Shown here piece after piece: positions 26,281 to 34,241 of a stretch of 60,089 nt of DNA. Location of the stretch: contig CALFLL010000036.1 in assembly GCA_937880845.1 (NCBI GenBank), forward strand, positions 1 through 60,089, written 5' to 3'. Made by a program: the position numbers and the translations under genes. Position 1 is the first letter of the stretch. The number at the start of each line of letters is the position of its first letter. Source of the DNA: an uncultured Drancourtella sp. GTDB taxonomy: Bacteria > Bacillota > Clostridia > Lachnospirales > Lachnospiraceae. Under the pieces are notes generated by a model that did no database searches, had not been told where the DNA came from, and was given only the letters and a program-made list of their open reading frames with translations.

Positions 26281-26476
26281 AATATATGAATTTCTTCCGT
26301 TTTTAATTCCGTTAATCATCGCAGAATTTGCCTTGTTGGCATATACATTGTATCACATTCTGACTCATAAAAATTATAAAAGAGGCAATCGTACTTTGTG
26401 GATTATTGTTGCAATCATCGGTATGGAATTTATTGGACCAATCCTTTACTTCCTGCTTGGCAAGGAGGACTCCTGA
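26273..26476 (+). CDS. Small PLDc_N-type membrane protein
   Basis: The 67-residue protein has two membrane helices (about 8-28 and 42-60) and the ending GPILYFLLGKEDS typical of the PLDc_N domain that normally begins cardiolipin synthases, here standing alone. It overlaps the MerR-type gene by 8 bp and is followed 1 bp later by the ABC ATPase. Such solo PLDc_N proteins are common partners of BcrA-like exporters. The exact role is unknown. Confidence 0.8.
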   Translation: MNEIYEFLPFLIPLIIAEFALLAYTLYHILTHKNYKRGNRTLWIIVAIIGMEFIGPILYFLLGKEDS

Positions 26477-26477
26477 T

Positions 26478-27377
26478 ATGGACATACTGAATATCAAAAA
26501 TTTAAAAAAGCACTTTGGATCAAAAGAAGTTTTAACAGGAGTGGAATTATCCATACCAGAACATAGTGTTTTTGGTTTTATCGGAAAAAACGGTGCCGGT
26601 AAAACAACAACTATGAAACTGATTCTTGGGCTTTTGAAACCGGACGGAGGAGAGATAACCGTGTCCGGATACATGGTAAGATACGGGCAGACGGAAACAA
26701 ACCGCTATATCGGCTATCTTCCCGACGTACCGGAATTTTACTCCTTTATGACAGCTAAGGAATATTTAAAACTTTGCGGAGAAAGCCTGGAAATGAAACG
26801 AACAGATATAGAAGAGAGAAGCAGGGAGTTATTATCTCTTGTCGGTCTTTCCGGAGAAACTCATCGTATCAAAGGATTTTCAAGAGGGATGAAACAAAGA
26901 CTTGGAATTGCACAGGCACTTTTGGGACGCCCGAAAATTTTAATCTGTGATGAACCAACTTCTGCTCTTGATCCCATTGGCAGAAAAGAAATCCTTGATA
27001 TTCTTTTTTCTGCCAGGGAACAGACAACGGTCCTGTTTTCTACCCACATTTTATCAGATGTGGAACGGATCTGTACCGATGTTGCTTTCTTACATAACGG
27101 TCGGATTGCCATGCAAGGAGCCGTATCTGAATTAAAAAGCATGTATCATACACAGGAATTTATCGTAGAAACCGTGAAAAATGAAGACGCACACTGCCTG
27201 TTGGCTGCATTTTCCTCTGCAAGGCAAATTGAAAAAGATACTCTTATCTTTACGGGCGGACAAGCAAAAATGTTTGAGGTACTTGCATTTATTATAGAAC
27301 ACAAAATACAAATTTCTAAAATTGAGCGTACCGAGCCATCATTAGAAGCTCTGTTTATGGAGGTGACGGCAAAATGA
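26478..27377 (+). CDS. ABC transporter ATP-binding protein (BcrA/YhcH-like)
   Basis: The 299-residue ATPase has Walker A GKNGAGKTT (about 38-46), signature FSRGMKQRLGIAQAL, Walker B ILICDEPTSALDP and a switch histidine in FSTHILSDV, with a C-terminal regulatory extension as in drug and bacitracin exporters. It starts 8 bp after AAGGAGG and overlaps the permease gene by 4 bp. The MerR-type regulator suggests inducible expression in response to a small or membrane-active compound. Confidence 0.9.
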   Translation: MDILNIKNLKKHFGSKEVLTGVELSIPEHSVFGFIGKNGAGKTTTMKLILGLLKPDGGEITVSGYMVRYGQTETNRYIGYLPDVPEFYSFMTAKEYLKLCGESLEMKRTDIEERSRELLSLVGLSGETHRIKGFSRGMKQRLGIAQALLGRPKILICDEPTSALDPIGRKEILDILFSAREQTTVLFSTHILSDVERICTDVAFLHNGRIAMQGAVSELKSMYHTQEFIVETVKNEDAHCLLAAFSSARQIEKDTLIFTGGQAKMFEVLAFIIEHKIQISKIERTEPSLEALFMEVTAK

Positions 27378-28144
27378 AATCCTTTCTTGCTTTTTTTAAA
27401 AAAGAAATCCTGGACAGTATCAGAAACGGAAAATTTACGGTTCTTGGTATCCTGTTTTTGATTTTTGGTATTATGAATCCGGCTATAGCAAAGTTGACGC
27501 CATGGATGCTTGATCTGCTTTCCGATTCTCTTTCTGAAAGTGGAATGGTAGTTACGGAAGTGACTGTGGATGCCCTCACCTCATGGACTCAGTTTTTTAA
27601 AAATATCCCCATTGCATTAATCGTGTATGTGCTGATATATGGCGGTACATTTACAAAAGAGTATGAGTCCGGAACGCTGATATTGATGTTAACAAAAGGG
27701 CTTTCCCGTTATAAAGTAGTGCTTGCAAAGTTTTGCGTAATGTTTCTGACCTGGACAGTCGGCTATTTCTTATGTTTTGCTGTTACATATGGGTATAATG
27801 CGTATTTTTGGGATAACAGTATTGCAGCCGGGCTGATGCCGGCAACAGGGTATTGGTGGCTGTTTGGAGTGTGGACCATATGTCTTATGACATTTTTTTC
27901 GGTTCTTGGAAGGAATTATGCCGGAGTGCTTCTTGGAACAGGCGGCAGTGTTCTTGCAGTGTATCTTATCAGCTTTTTCCCTCAGATCAAGGAACATACA
28001 CCTACATTCCTGATGAATAATACTTCCTTATTGATCGGTGCCGAATCCGCGGATTTGTTTACCAAAGCAGTTTTTATAACGCTTATCCTTTGTGTTATCC
28101 TTGTTGCTGCAAGCATTCCTGTTATGAACAAAAAACGGCTTTAA
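27374..28144 (+). CDS. ABC-2 type permease
   Basis: The 256-residue protein has six predicted membrane helices, starting with a basic FFKKEILDSIRNGKF segment. The loop GGTFTKEYESGTLILMLTKGLSRYKV is the ABC-2 signature between helices two and three. It overlaps the ATPase gene by 4 bp (ATGA), so the two are translationally coupled. The substrate is unknown. It ends the MerR operon with only a short gap before an acetyltransferase gene. Confidence 0.88.
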   Translation: MKSFLAFFKKEILDSIRNGKFTVLGILFLIFGIMNPAIAKLTPWMLDLLSDSLSESGMVVTEVTVDALTSWTQFFKNIPIALIVYVLIYGGTFTKEYESGTLILMLTKGLSRYKVVLAKFCVMFLTWTVGYFLCFAVTYGYNAYFWDNSIAAGLMPATGYWWLFGVWTICLMTFFSVLGRNYAGVLLGTGGSVLAVYLISFFPQIKEHTPTFLMNNTSLLIGAESADLFTKAVFITLILCVILVAASIPVMNKKRL

Positions 28145-28213
28145 ATGTTTGTTAGAAAAGATTGACTTTTTAACAGAATCCGATACATAATGGTATTAAA
28201 GGATGGTGAGGGA

Positions 28214-28777
28214 ATGATGAATCATTGTGGAACTTTAAAATTGGAAACAGATAGATTGATTTTGAGAAGATATACCATTGAAGATGCGGAAGCTATGTAT
28301 AAAAACTGGGCATCTGATGACCAAGTCACAAAATTTTTGACATGGTCTGCACATACAAGCCCGGAAGAAAGTAAACACATACTGGAAGATTGGATCAATC
28401 AGTATTCTGATGAAGGCGTCTATCATTGGGCAATCACACTAAAAGAAAATGGGAATGAACCGATTGGAGACATTTCCGTAGTTGATATGAAAGAAAAAGT
28501 TTCAATGGTATCCATTGGTTACTGTCTTGGAAAAAACTGGTGGCACAAAGGAATTATGTCAGAAGCACTAAAAGCAGTGATGGATTTCCTTTTTGATGTA
28601 GTAGAAGTAAATCGGATTGAAGCAAGACATGATCCGAGGAATCCAAATTCCGGCAAGGTTATGAAAAAATGCGGAATGAAGTATGAAGGAACTTTGCGTA
28701 GCTGCGACTGGAATAACCAGGGCATCAGTGATGCGTGCTATTATGCATTATTAAAGTCAGACCGAACAGAAGAATAG
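28214..28777 (+). CDS. GNAT N-acetyltransferase, RimJ/RimL type
   Basis: The 187-residue enzyme has ETDRLILRRYTIEDAEAMY at the N-terminus, acetyl-CoA loop region IGYCLGKNWWHKGIMSEAL and closing blocks VNRIEARHDPRNPNSGKVMKKCG and YEGTLR, all typical of RimJ/RimL-like acetyltransferases that modify protein N-termini or small amines. ATG 28214 follows GGTGAGGGA; 28217 is equally possible. A terminator follows. The target substrate cannot be inferred. Confidence 0.88.
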   Translation: MMNHCGTLKLETDRLILRRYTIEDAEAMYKNWASDDQVTKFLTWSAHTSPEESKHILEDWINQYSDEGVYHWAITLKENGNEPIGDISVVDMKEKVSMVSIGYCLGKNWWHKGIMSEALKAVMDFLFDVVEVNRIEARHDPRNPNSGKVMKKCGMKYEGTLRSCDWNNQGISDACYYALLKSDRTEE

Positions 28778-28780
28778 AAG

Positions 28781-28836
28781 TACCCCCGTTTCAAACATGA
28801 TCCATTGTGGTAGGTTTAAGACAGGGGGTATTTTTG
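28781..28836. terminator. Bidirectional terminator between GNAT and Xer-like genes
   Basis: TACCCCC (28781-28787) pairs with GGGGGTA (28824-28830), followed by TTTTTG on the plus strand. The convergent recombinase gene ends at 28843. Confidence 0.7.
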
Positions 28837-28842
28837 TTAAAA

Positions 28843-29901
28843 CTATTTTTCCCTCAATATCACGGCTTTTGATGCAGAACGGCGGCGTTCATCGCTTAAT
28901 TTGGCATAATGCTTTTTGGTTGTATTTACATCTGCATGTCCAAGCACATCTGCCACAAGATAAATGTCACCGGTTTCCCGATAAAGGGCGGTACCGTAAG
29001 TACTGCGAAGCTTATGCGGCGTGATAGTTTTTACAGAAACGGCAGAGCAGTATTTCTTTACCATTTTTTCTACGGCATCTACGCTGATTCGTTTCTTCTG
29101 ACCGGAGAGAAACAGTGCATCTTCGTGGCCGGAGAGGGGAGTAGTCCCGTTTCTCTGAAGTTCCAGATAGTCCTTTAAAGCTTTTTCCACTTCTTCTCCA
29201 AAATAAACAACCATTTCATTTCCGCCCTTTCGGATGATACGGATTCCATTATTCTTAAAATCAATATCGGAGATATTGAGTCCCACCAATTCGGATACTC
29301 GAACGCCTGTTCCGAGCAGGAGAGTAACAATCGCAATATCACGGTATTTTTGTTTATTGTAATGATATAGCTGAACACCGGTCAGATTGTTCCCATAATT
29401 TTCAATATGATCCAACAACATGGCAACTTCATCCGGATCTAACTGGATAATTGCTTTTTCTTTGATTCTTGGCATATCCACAAGACGGACCGGATTTGAA
29501 GTGAGAAGCTGGCGTTTACATAAATAATCATAGAAACTTCTCAGGCAGGACATTTTTCTTGCAATTCCGGTACGGGAGTTTGTTTCCATGCGATTGTCAG
29601 CAGATTTATAAGCCTTTAAATATTCCTGAAATTCCTCAAAATCCACAGGCTGGAGCATGGATAAATCCCCAAGAGAAATGTCGGAAATGGGCTTGTCATG
29701 AAGTTTTGGGTTTGTTTCCTGAAGAAATCGATAAAATACACGCAGATCGTATGCATATGACAATCTGGTTTTATCTGATGTGGTTGTTTCCTTAGCTCGA
29801 AAATATTCCTTTACATAAGGAGGAAGTTCCTCAAGAAATTCTCGTAACTTTATTGTATTTTCTAATTTTACCTGTTCACGGTAGGAAATAGGCTTTGCCA
29901 T
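28843..29901 (-). CDS. Tyrosine recombinase, Xer-like
   Basis: The 352-residue protein has an N-terminal SAM-like core-binding domain (about 25-135) and a catalytic domain with Arg in GTGVRVSELVGL, Lys in the beta-hairpin GGNEMVVYFG, HKLR as His-x-x-Arg, His in LGHADVNTTKKHY and Tyr in that same block. The active site is complete. The start at 29901 follows GGAGG; the frame extends further upstream without a site. Its length and gene context suggest a chromosomal Xer-like recombinase of Clostridia rather than a phage integrase. No dif-like site was identified beside it. Confidence 0.85.
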   Translation of the reverse strand: MAKPISYREQVKLENTIKLREFLEELPPYVKEYFRAKETTTSDKTRLSYAYDLRVFYRFLQETNPKLHDKPISDISLGDLSMLQPVDFEEFQEYLKAYKSADNRMETNSRTGIARKMSCLRSFYDYLCKRQLLTSNPVRLVDMPRIKEKAIIQLDPDEVAMLLDHIENYGNNLTGVQLYHYNKQKYRDIAIVTLLLGTGVRVSELVGLNISDIDFKNNGIRIIRKGGNEMVVYFGEEVEKALKDYLELQRNGTTPLSGHEDALFLSGQKKRISVDAVEKMVKKYCSAVSVKTITPHKLRSTYGTALYRETGDIYLVADVLGHADVNTTKKHYAKLSDERRRSASKAVILREK

Positions 29902-30085
29902 TAATAAATACCTCCAAGCTGAAAAATAAAGTTTCTGAGAGTAGTTTATCATATATAGGTCTGAAAATCCATACTTTTTCGGATAAATCTGTATTTGTCC
30001 GCTAAATTAATTTGTAAAGAAAACCACTATTTTTCAGCATTTCAAGGTAAAAAGCCCTCAAAAATTATGTCTTAAATTTACACAA

Positions 30086-30128
30086 AAAAACAATGCAGAC
30101 AATTCCATATCTCCTCTGCATTGTTTTC
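30086..30128. terminator. Terminator after GNAT gene
   Basis: AACAATGCAGA (30089-30099) pairs perfectly with TCTGCATTGTT (30115-30125). A-rich and T-rich flanks make it usable in both directions; it ends the minus-strand GNAT gene. Confidence 0.8.
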
Positions 30129-30158
30129 TTTTATTTTTTCTTATTTTTCATATATGAT

Positions 30159-30767
30159 TTAGAATAAATCATCCGGACGTGGCTCACGTTTTGTTTTTTC
30201 CGGGAATCCTTTGTCGAATTCCTCCAGTTGTTCTGGATCTGTTTCATATGCTTCATCAAAAGAATATTCTCCTTGATGAAGTTTCATATATCCCGGTTCC
30301 AATTCTTTAATCATAAAGAAATCTGCCGGTTCTTCAGGGCTCATTCCTTTTAAATATACGCCGAAATCTGCTGCCGGGAAAAAGCCAAAGTTCTTATAAT
30401 ACTGCGGATTCCCTGTAATCATCACCGCTTTATATCCCAACTCTTTTGCCTTGTTTAAGGAAGTTTCTATTAAGGCAGCTCCGATTCCCTTCTTTTGATA
30501 TTGCGGTAACACACCTACTGGCCCGAAACAGATAACGGTATCGTCCCTTTTCCCGTCATGAAACATTTTTGTATATACAATATTTCCGACAAGTTGTCCC
30601 TTCTCTTCTGCTACATAATCAAGCTCCTCTAAGCTGACATCTGCTTTTCGTAATTGATGTAGCACAAAATGCTCACTGCATCCGGGTCCGTAAACATTCC
30701 AAAATGCTTCTCTTGTTAAAAATTCTGTTTCTTTGTAATCTTCTTTTGTTGTTAAGCGTATCTGCAT
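30159..30767 (-). CDS. GNAT N-acetyltransferase (YhbS-like)
   Basis: The 202-residue protein has the GNAT fold with the acetyl-CoA loop in GVLPQYQKKGIGAALIETSLNKA (QxxGIG, about 96-101) and the block KAVMITGNPQYYKNFGF, which is characteristic of YhbS-type acetyltransferases. It is followed by an acidic tail rich in Glu and Pro. Fourteen base pairs separate its start from the DUF1905 gene upstream. Substrate unknown. It is the last gene of the minus-strand accessory run, with a terminator behind it. Confidence 0.88.
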   Translation of the reverse strand: MQIRLTTKEDYKETEFLTREAFWNVYGPGCSEHFVLHQLRKADVSLEELDYVAEEKGQLVGNIVYTKMFHDGKRDDTVICFGPVGVLPQYQKKGIGAALIETSLNKAKELGYKAVMITGNPQYYKNFGFFPAADFGVYLKGMSPEEPADFFMIKELEPGYMKLHQGEYSFDEAYETDPEQLEEFDKGFPEKTKREPRPDDLF

Positions 30768-30780
30768 TTGTAATCTCCTT

Positions 30781-31056
30781 TTATTTTTCTTTCACACGTT
30801 CTTCCAGTGTAACATGAATAGTATCTCCCGGTTGTTTTCCGATTTTTGCCCGGATATCTTTTCGGACTCCGATAATGTGACATGGTGTTTTCATTTTTAC
30901 AAGCTGTCCATCATATGGTTCTCCGTCAAATGTTGCATGAACCAGAACCCGCCCTTTGCCAAATTCCTCTTTCACATCAAAAGGAATCTCGATGTATGCC
31001 GCATCCATTTCTCCGTTTCGGATCAACATTGCATCAAATTCATATTTTCTACTCAT
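30781..31056 (-). CDS. DUF1905-domain protein
   Basis: The 91-residue protein carries the DUF1905 fold: AAYIEIPFDVKEEFGKG, VHATFDGEPYDGQLV and IGVRKDIRAKIGKQPGDTIHVTL. The domain is a small beta-barrel resembling AbrB or double-psi barrel proteins, often fused to YdeI-like proteins. I choose 31056 because the extra upstream residues are untypical of the family, though the ribosome binding site (AAGAG) is weak. The biochemical role is not known. Confidence 0.8.
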   Translation of the reverse strand: MSRKYEFDAMLIRNGEMDAAYIEIPFDVKEEFGKGRVLVHATFDGEPYDGQLVKMKTPCHIIGVRKDIRAKIGKQPGDTIHVTLEERVKEK

Positions 31057-31140
31057 CTCTTCTGCTGCCCCTTTTACATTAATATGATAAAATTTGCCAT
31101 TTACATTTTCATTTTTTGCACATCGCAAATCCTACATTTG

Positions 31141-31181
31141 AAAATTCCAGTGTGCCACTTTCTTTATAAACTGGGATTTAT
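31141..31181 (-). repeat. Cassette-spacer inverted repeat, copy A
   Basis: AAATTCCAGT and ACTGGGATTT form an imperfect inverted repeat around 18 bp. On the minus strand the first arm (AAATCCCAGTTT) overlaps the DUF3795 stop codon and the second (ACTGGAATTT) follows. It is similar to copies B and C. Confidence 0.5.
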
Positions 31182-31552
31182 CGTACTCCCGTCAAGATAA
31201 AGTTCATTAGCTGCTCTACATCATCAAAATCATCATAGTCTCCATTAATGCCTTCTCTATGATACACAATCCCATTTTTCTCATTTCTCTCTAAACAGTC
31301 CAAGAGCTTTTCTTCCCCATACTTTTTAGCAAATAAGGTAAAGGCGTATGGTTTAATCTTGCTCAATAATCCTTTCTTACAATTTTCTTCACACTTATAA
31401 CAATGTGTCAGTCCTTTTGCAATCGAACATTTTTTATTCTCACAAATATCATTATCTGGACAACCGTTTGAGCCACAGCCATTACAATCAGCTTTTTCTG
31501 TGCATAAACAACATGCAAGACCACATCTGGCAATTCCTAATTCTCGTTTCAT
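31178..31552 (-). CDS. DUF3795 cysteine-rich protein, first copy
   Basis: The 124-residue protein has an N-terminal Cys cluster (CGLACCLCTEKADCNGCGS, then CPDNDICENKKC and CYKCEENC) typical of DUF3795, which probably binds zinc or an iron-sulfur cluster, followed by a helical domain with RNEKNGIVYHREGINGDYDDF. A second DUF3795 gene lies at 33740-34192, so two divergent paralogues occur within 3 kb. The start follows TTTGGAGG. Function of the family is not established. Confidence 0.85.
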   Translation of the reverse strand: MKRELGIARCGLACCLCTEKADCNGCGSNGCPDNDICENKKCSIAKGLTHCYKCEENCKKGLLSKIKPYAFTLFAKKYGEEKLLDCLERNEKNGIVYHREGINGDYDDFDDVEQLMNFILTGVR

Positions 31553-31563
31553 GTGATACCTCC

Positions 31564-31600
31564 AAATTCCAAGATTTTCTACTCAATAACTTAAGATTTT
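31564..31600 (-). repeat. Cassette-spacer inverted repeat, copy B
   Basis: AAATTCCAAG and CTTAAGATTT flank about 17 bp. On the minus strand TTGGAATTTGGAGG leads straight into the DUF3795 ribosome binding site. This is a weaker relative of copies A and C. Confidence 0.4.
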
Positions 31601-31792
31601 CCCTTTAAATTTTGATGATTTTTTTTCATAATCAATTACCGTACCTATAACAATTCCAATCAATATTCCAATACTTGCACAAATAGGAATTGCAAAAAGA
31701 TTTTGTAAAAACGCCCATGCCAACACACCTATGCAACCACCAACAATAAATCCTGTTAATAAGCCAATAGTTAAGTATCTATTATTTTTCAT
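31583..31792 (-). CDS. Small two-helix membrane protein
   Basis: The 69-residue product has two hydrophobic segments (about 7-28 and 33-52) with glycine-rich helices and a basic C-terminus. No known family was recognised. It begins after GGAGGGGATATAG and lies between the DUF3795 and DinB genes, each junction marked by the same spacer repeat. Confidence 0.65.
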   Translation of the reverse strand: MKNNRYLTIGLLTGFIVGGCIGVLAWAFLQNLFAIPICASIGILIGIVIGTVIDYEKKSSKFKGKILSY

Positions 31793-31809
31793 ATTGCTAT
31801 ATCCCCTCC

Positions 31810-31848
31810 AAATTCCAGTTTATCGCTCGTCATACAAACAGGGATTTA
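31810..31848 (-). repeat. Cassette-spacer inverted repeat, copy C
   Basis: AAATTCCAGTTT and AAACAGGGATTT form an imperfect inverted repeat, positioned between the DinB stop (31852) and the ribosome binding site of the small membrane protein. The arms match copy A closely. Confidence 0.5.
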
Positions 31849-31851
31849 CAC

Positions 31852-32415
31852 TTATGAATGTATCTTGTTTTTTATGCGCAAACTTGCTTCTATATGCATA
31901 ATCCAATGTCTTGAAAACGGCATTTGTATTAGTCCCCGAATATCTTTACCGCACCAATAATCAATAAGCCAAATTGCATTTTCATCATCACTTACAACAT
32001 TCAATGATTTTAAATATTCTTTTTTTTCTTCTGATATTTTCTTTTTCAATTCATCATAGGATAAACTGCTGATTATCTTCTCGGTGCTATCCTTTACCTC
32101 AAAAATATATGAATAAAGTTCCTTCAAGTTCAGCTTTTTTGAAAAGTCAGCAATCTGCTCTTTTACAAGTTCATTTCCTGTTGTGATTATAGGTGAATGG
32201 ATACGTTCTTGATAATTGCCCGAAAAAAGCACTTGCTCATTTTCACTTATCAATGTGTGTGCAACTATATCTTCGATACGGAAAATATGCCAAATTGAAT
32301 ATGCAATCGTTTTACTATGATAACCGTCTGCATTTATAAATGGAATTGCGTCAAAATCTTCTCTGCTTAATTCCTCATTAAATGATATTAAGGTTTCCAT
32401 TAACTGATTTCGCAA
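31852..32415 (-). CDS. DinB-family (DUF664-like) protein
   Basis: The 187-residue protein is a four-helix bundle of the DinB/YfiT type: SIWHIFRIEDIVAHTLI near residue 40-56 supplies the first metal-binding His, and WIMHIEASLRI near the end the other. Family members bind metal, and some are thiol-dependent transferases, for instance bacillithiol enzymes; many are uncharacterised. Start by ATG 32415; GGAGGATATTTGCG precedes it. It is part of a run of unrelated small genes on the minus strand. Confidence 0.8.
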   Translation of the reverse strand: MRNQLMETLISFNEELSREDFDAIPFINADGYHSKTIAYSIWHIFRIEDIVAHTLISENEQVLFSGNYQERIHSPIITTGNELVKEQIADFSKKLNLKELYSYIFEVKDSTEKIISSLSYDELKKKISEEKKEYLKSLNVVSDDENAIWLIDYWCGKDIRGLIQMPFSRHWIMHIEASLRIKNKIHS

Positions 32416-32511
32416 ATATCCTCCACAATTCCCAATTTGTATGTTTCTCTATATCTACATTATACCACTTTTTCAATACCTGCAACGATGCAAGATCTTA
32501 AATAATAATAT

Positions 32512-32540
32512 TTTGAGGGCAGTTTTAGAGCTGCCCTCCA
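32512..32540 (-). terminator. Hairpin after XRE gene
   Basis: GAGGGCAG and CTGCCCTC form an 8-bp stem right after the XRE stop. The T-run is weak, so this is a possible terminator only. Confidence 0.45.
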
Positions 32541-32546
32541 TATTTG

Positions 32547-33602
32547 CTATTTAATATCGTTACAGTTTTTTAGTTCTTGCAAAAGTTGTTGATACTCCTG
32601 GCTGCTATCCATAAATGCAAATTCATTACCATTTTCCATTTCTTCTCGGAACATATCTAAAATACGTTCTGAGAGAATATTGGTTTCTGAAGCGTCTAAA
32701 TGTTTATAAAGTGGACTCTCTTCGGGTTTCCATTTTTCGTGCATTGCTAGCAATATAGATTTCAGTGCAGCCAAACACTCTTTTTTGTCTTTCTTGATAA
32801 CAGCTAATGACAATTTTGCATTATATGGTATCCATTGCGTTACATAAAATAATTTTGATACCTGTTCATAAATATCAGCATAAAAATCCGCATCTTCTAT
32901 TCGTTCTTCCTTTACTGCAATATCTAACATATTCATTAGCGCAGTCTGAATTTCAGTAATGCTATTTAATATTCTGTGTTCCCACATTTTCATTGCGTCT
33001 AAAAACTTGCCTTGTCTGGTATAAAGAATTGCAATGCGTTCTTCTTTGTCTATCGATGATGAAGGCAGCGTATTGATAAGTTCCTCTGTTTTAGAGAAAT
33101 CTTTTCTATTCAGGCTATACGATATTAACATACTAATAGCCGTTTCTTTTATTTCTGTATTCTGACTGTGTGATAACTGCTCATAAAACGATTCAAATAC
33201 TTTCTCATACCGTTCTGGCTCTGATATGTTATAAAGAATTAGTGCTCCACTTAAGTACATAACCGCAGAATATATTAAATTTTCACAGGTCGGAAAATCA
33301 TGAATTTTGTCGATTACCATTTGAAAAGCAGTTTCATACCCCTTTTCCTGAACAGTTCTATCAACTTCATCTACAAAATTAGTAATTTCTACATCACTTA
33401 AATCATCTTGAAATGATAAAAGTGTATTAAGGTCTGTTTTTAATAATCTTGCCAGTGCAGGAAGAAGTGTTATATCGGGATAAGTGCTGCCTTTCTCCCA
33501 CTTATTTACAGCCGATGTAGATACACCTAAAAAATCTGCGACTTGCTTTTGCGTCAAAGATAATTCTTTCCTCTTTTCCAGAATAATTTGATTGATTTTC
33601 AT
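32547..33602 (-). CDS. XRE-family regulator with helical repeat sensor domain
   Basis: The 351-residue protein has an N-terminal Cro/CI helix-turn-helix (LTQKQVADFLGVSTSAVNKWEKG, about 16-38) and then about 280 residues of helical, TPR-like repeats. This is the layout of RRNPP-type or similar peptide-sensing regulators, though the exact subfamily is uncertain. An ATTAAC-N5-GTTAAT inverted repeat and an AACAA/TTGTT repeat lie upstream, possible operators. Start follows GGGAGG. Confidence 0.8.
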   Translation of the reverse strand: MKINQIILEKRKELSLTQKQVADFLGVSTSAVNKWEKGSTYPDITLLPALARLLKTDLNTLLSFQDDLSDVEITNFVDEVDRTVQEKGYETAFQMVIDKIHDFPTCENLIYSAVMYLSGALILYNISEPERYEKVFESFYEQLSHSQNTEIKETAISMLISYSLNRKDFSKTEELINTLPSSSIDKEERIAILYTRQGKFLDAMKMWEHRILNSITEIQTALMNMLDIAVKEERIEDADFYADIYEQVSKLFYVTQWIPYNAKLSLAVIKKDKKECLAALKSILLAMHEKWKPEESPLYKHLDASETNILSERILDMFREEMENGNEFAFMDSSQEYQQLLQELKNCNDIK

Positions 33603-33690
33603 GGCGAACCTCCCTTGTGTTTATACTCTTATGATAACAACGCAGGGGTTAAGGAACAATCGATTCGTTGTTAAATTGATAATTGAAAAG

Positions 33691-33707
33691 ATTAACCAAA
33701 AGTTAAT
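33691..33707 (-). promoter_or_regulatory. Inverted repeat upstream of XRE gene
   Basis: ATTAAC-caaaa-GTTAAT lies 89 bp upstream of the XRE start. It is nearly the same as the ATTAACC-aaaa-GGTTAAT element before the SdpR-like gene at 24490-24507, which may reflect chance in A+T-rich DNA or a shared regulator. Confidence 0.35.
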
Positions 33708-33739
33708 TTTAAAACCCTTCCTCAACTTATAATTTACTT

Positions 33740-34192
33740 CTACCTTTTTTTATATAGAATAATTTCCGGATTAGTTCCGTTTTCCCCATATTCACATACC
33801 AGAAGGAAGTCCATTCCAGCCACTAATCCATAACATCGGTCAAACTCTTTCCTGCTAAATTCACTTTCCACTTGATTCCCAAGATAAATACTATCATCAT
33901 CAAGAAATTTGACATTTTCACCACTTGGCAAAGGATAGGCTAAATTGACATAACCTCCATTTAATGGATATAATTCAGTTATCTTAGGAATCCCCGGCAT
34001 ATCGAGTGAATTAAATTCATCTATTAGTTGTTTTTTAAACGTAAGATAGTGTTCTATTCCGCCAATTTTGATATATTTAGCAATCATACACTTTTTACCA
34101 AACGGGCAACCATCTGTTTCTATACATCCTTTACAATTCATAGTTTTTCCATAACTGCATTCGTTACAGTCAACACCACATAATGTATTCAT
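33740..34192 (-). CDS. DUF3795 cysteine-rich protein, second copy
   Basis: The 150-residue protein starts with the DUF3795 Cys cluster CGVDCNECSYGKTMNCKGC, then CPFGKKC and MIAKYIKIGG, with a C-terminal beta-rich domain (NVKFLDDDSIYLGNQVES) that the first copy does not have. The cluster probably binds metal. It is followed after a gap by the XRE gene and preceded by a DUF3788 gene. Start follows GGAGG with AAAGAA before ATG. Confidence 0.85.
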   Translation of the reverse strand: MNTLCGVDCNECSYGKTMNCKGCIETDGCPFGKKCMIAKYIKIGGIEHYLTFKKQLIDEFNSLDMPGIPKITELYPLNGGYVNLAYPLPSGENVKFLDDDSIYLGNQVESEFSRKEFDRCYGLVAGMDFLLVCEYGENGTNPEIILYKKR

Positions 34193-34241
34193 TTCTTTCC
34201 TCCATCAATTTTAATTTCTTTTTCATTTTATTCATCTTTAA

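Noticed and set aside
28843..29901. Phage or ICE integrase
   Set aside because: No phage, conjugation or att signals nearby; length and context fit a Xer-like chromosomal recombinase.
31141..31848. Integron attC sites
   Set aside because: Arms lack the RYYYAAC/GTTRRRY core, and no integron-type integrase is present.
33691..33707. Shared operator of XRE and SdpR-like genes
   Set aside because: The two ATTAAC/GTTAAT repeats are similar but short and A+T-rich; chance cannot be excluded.
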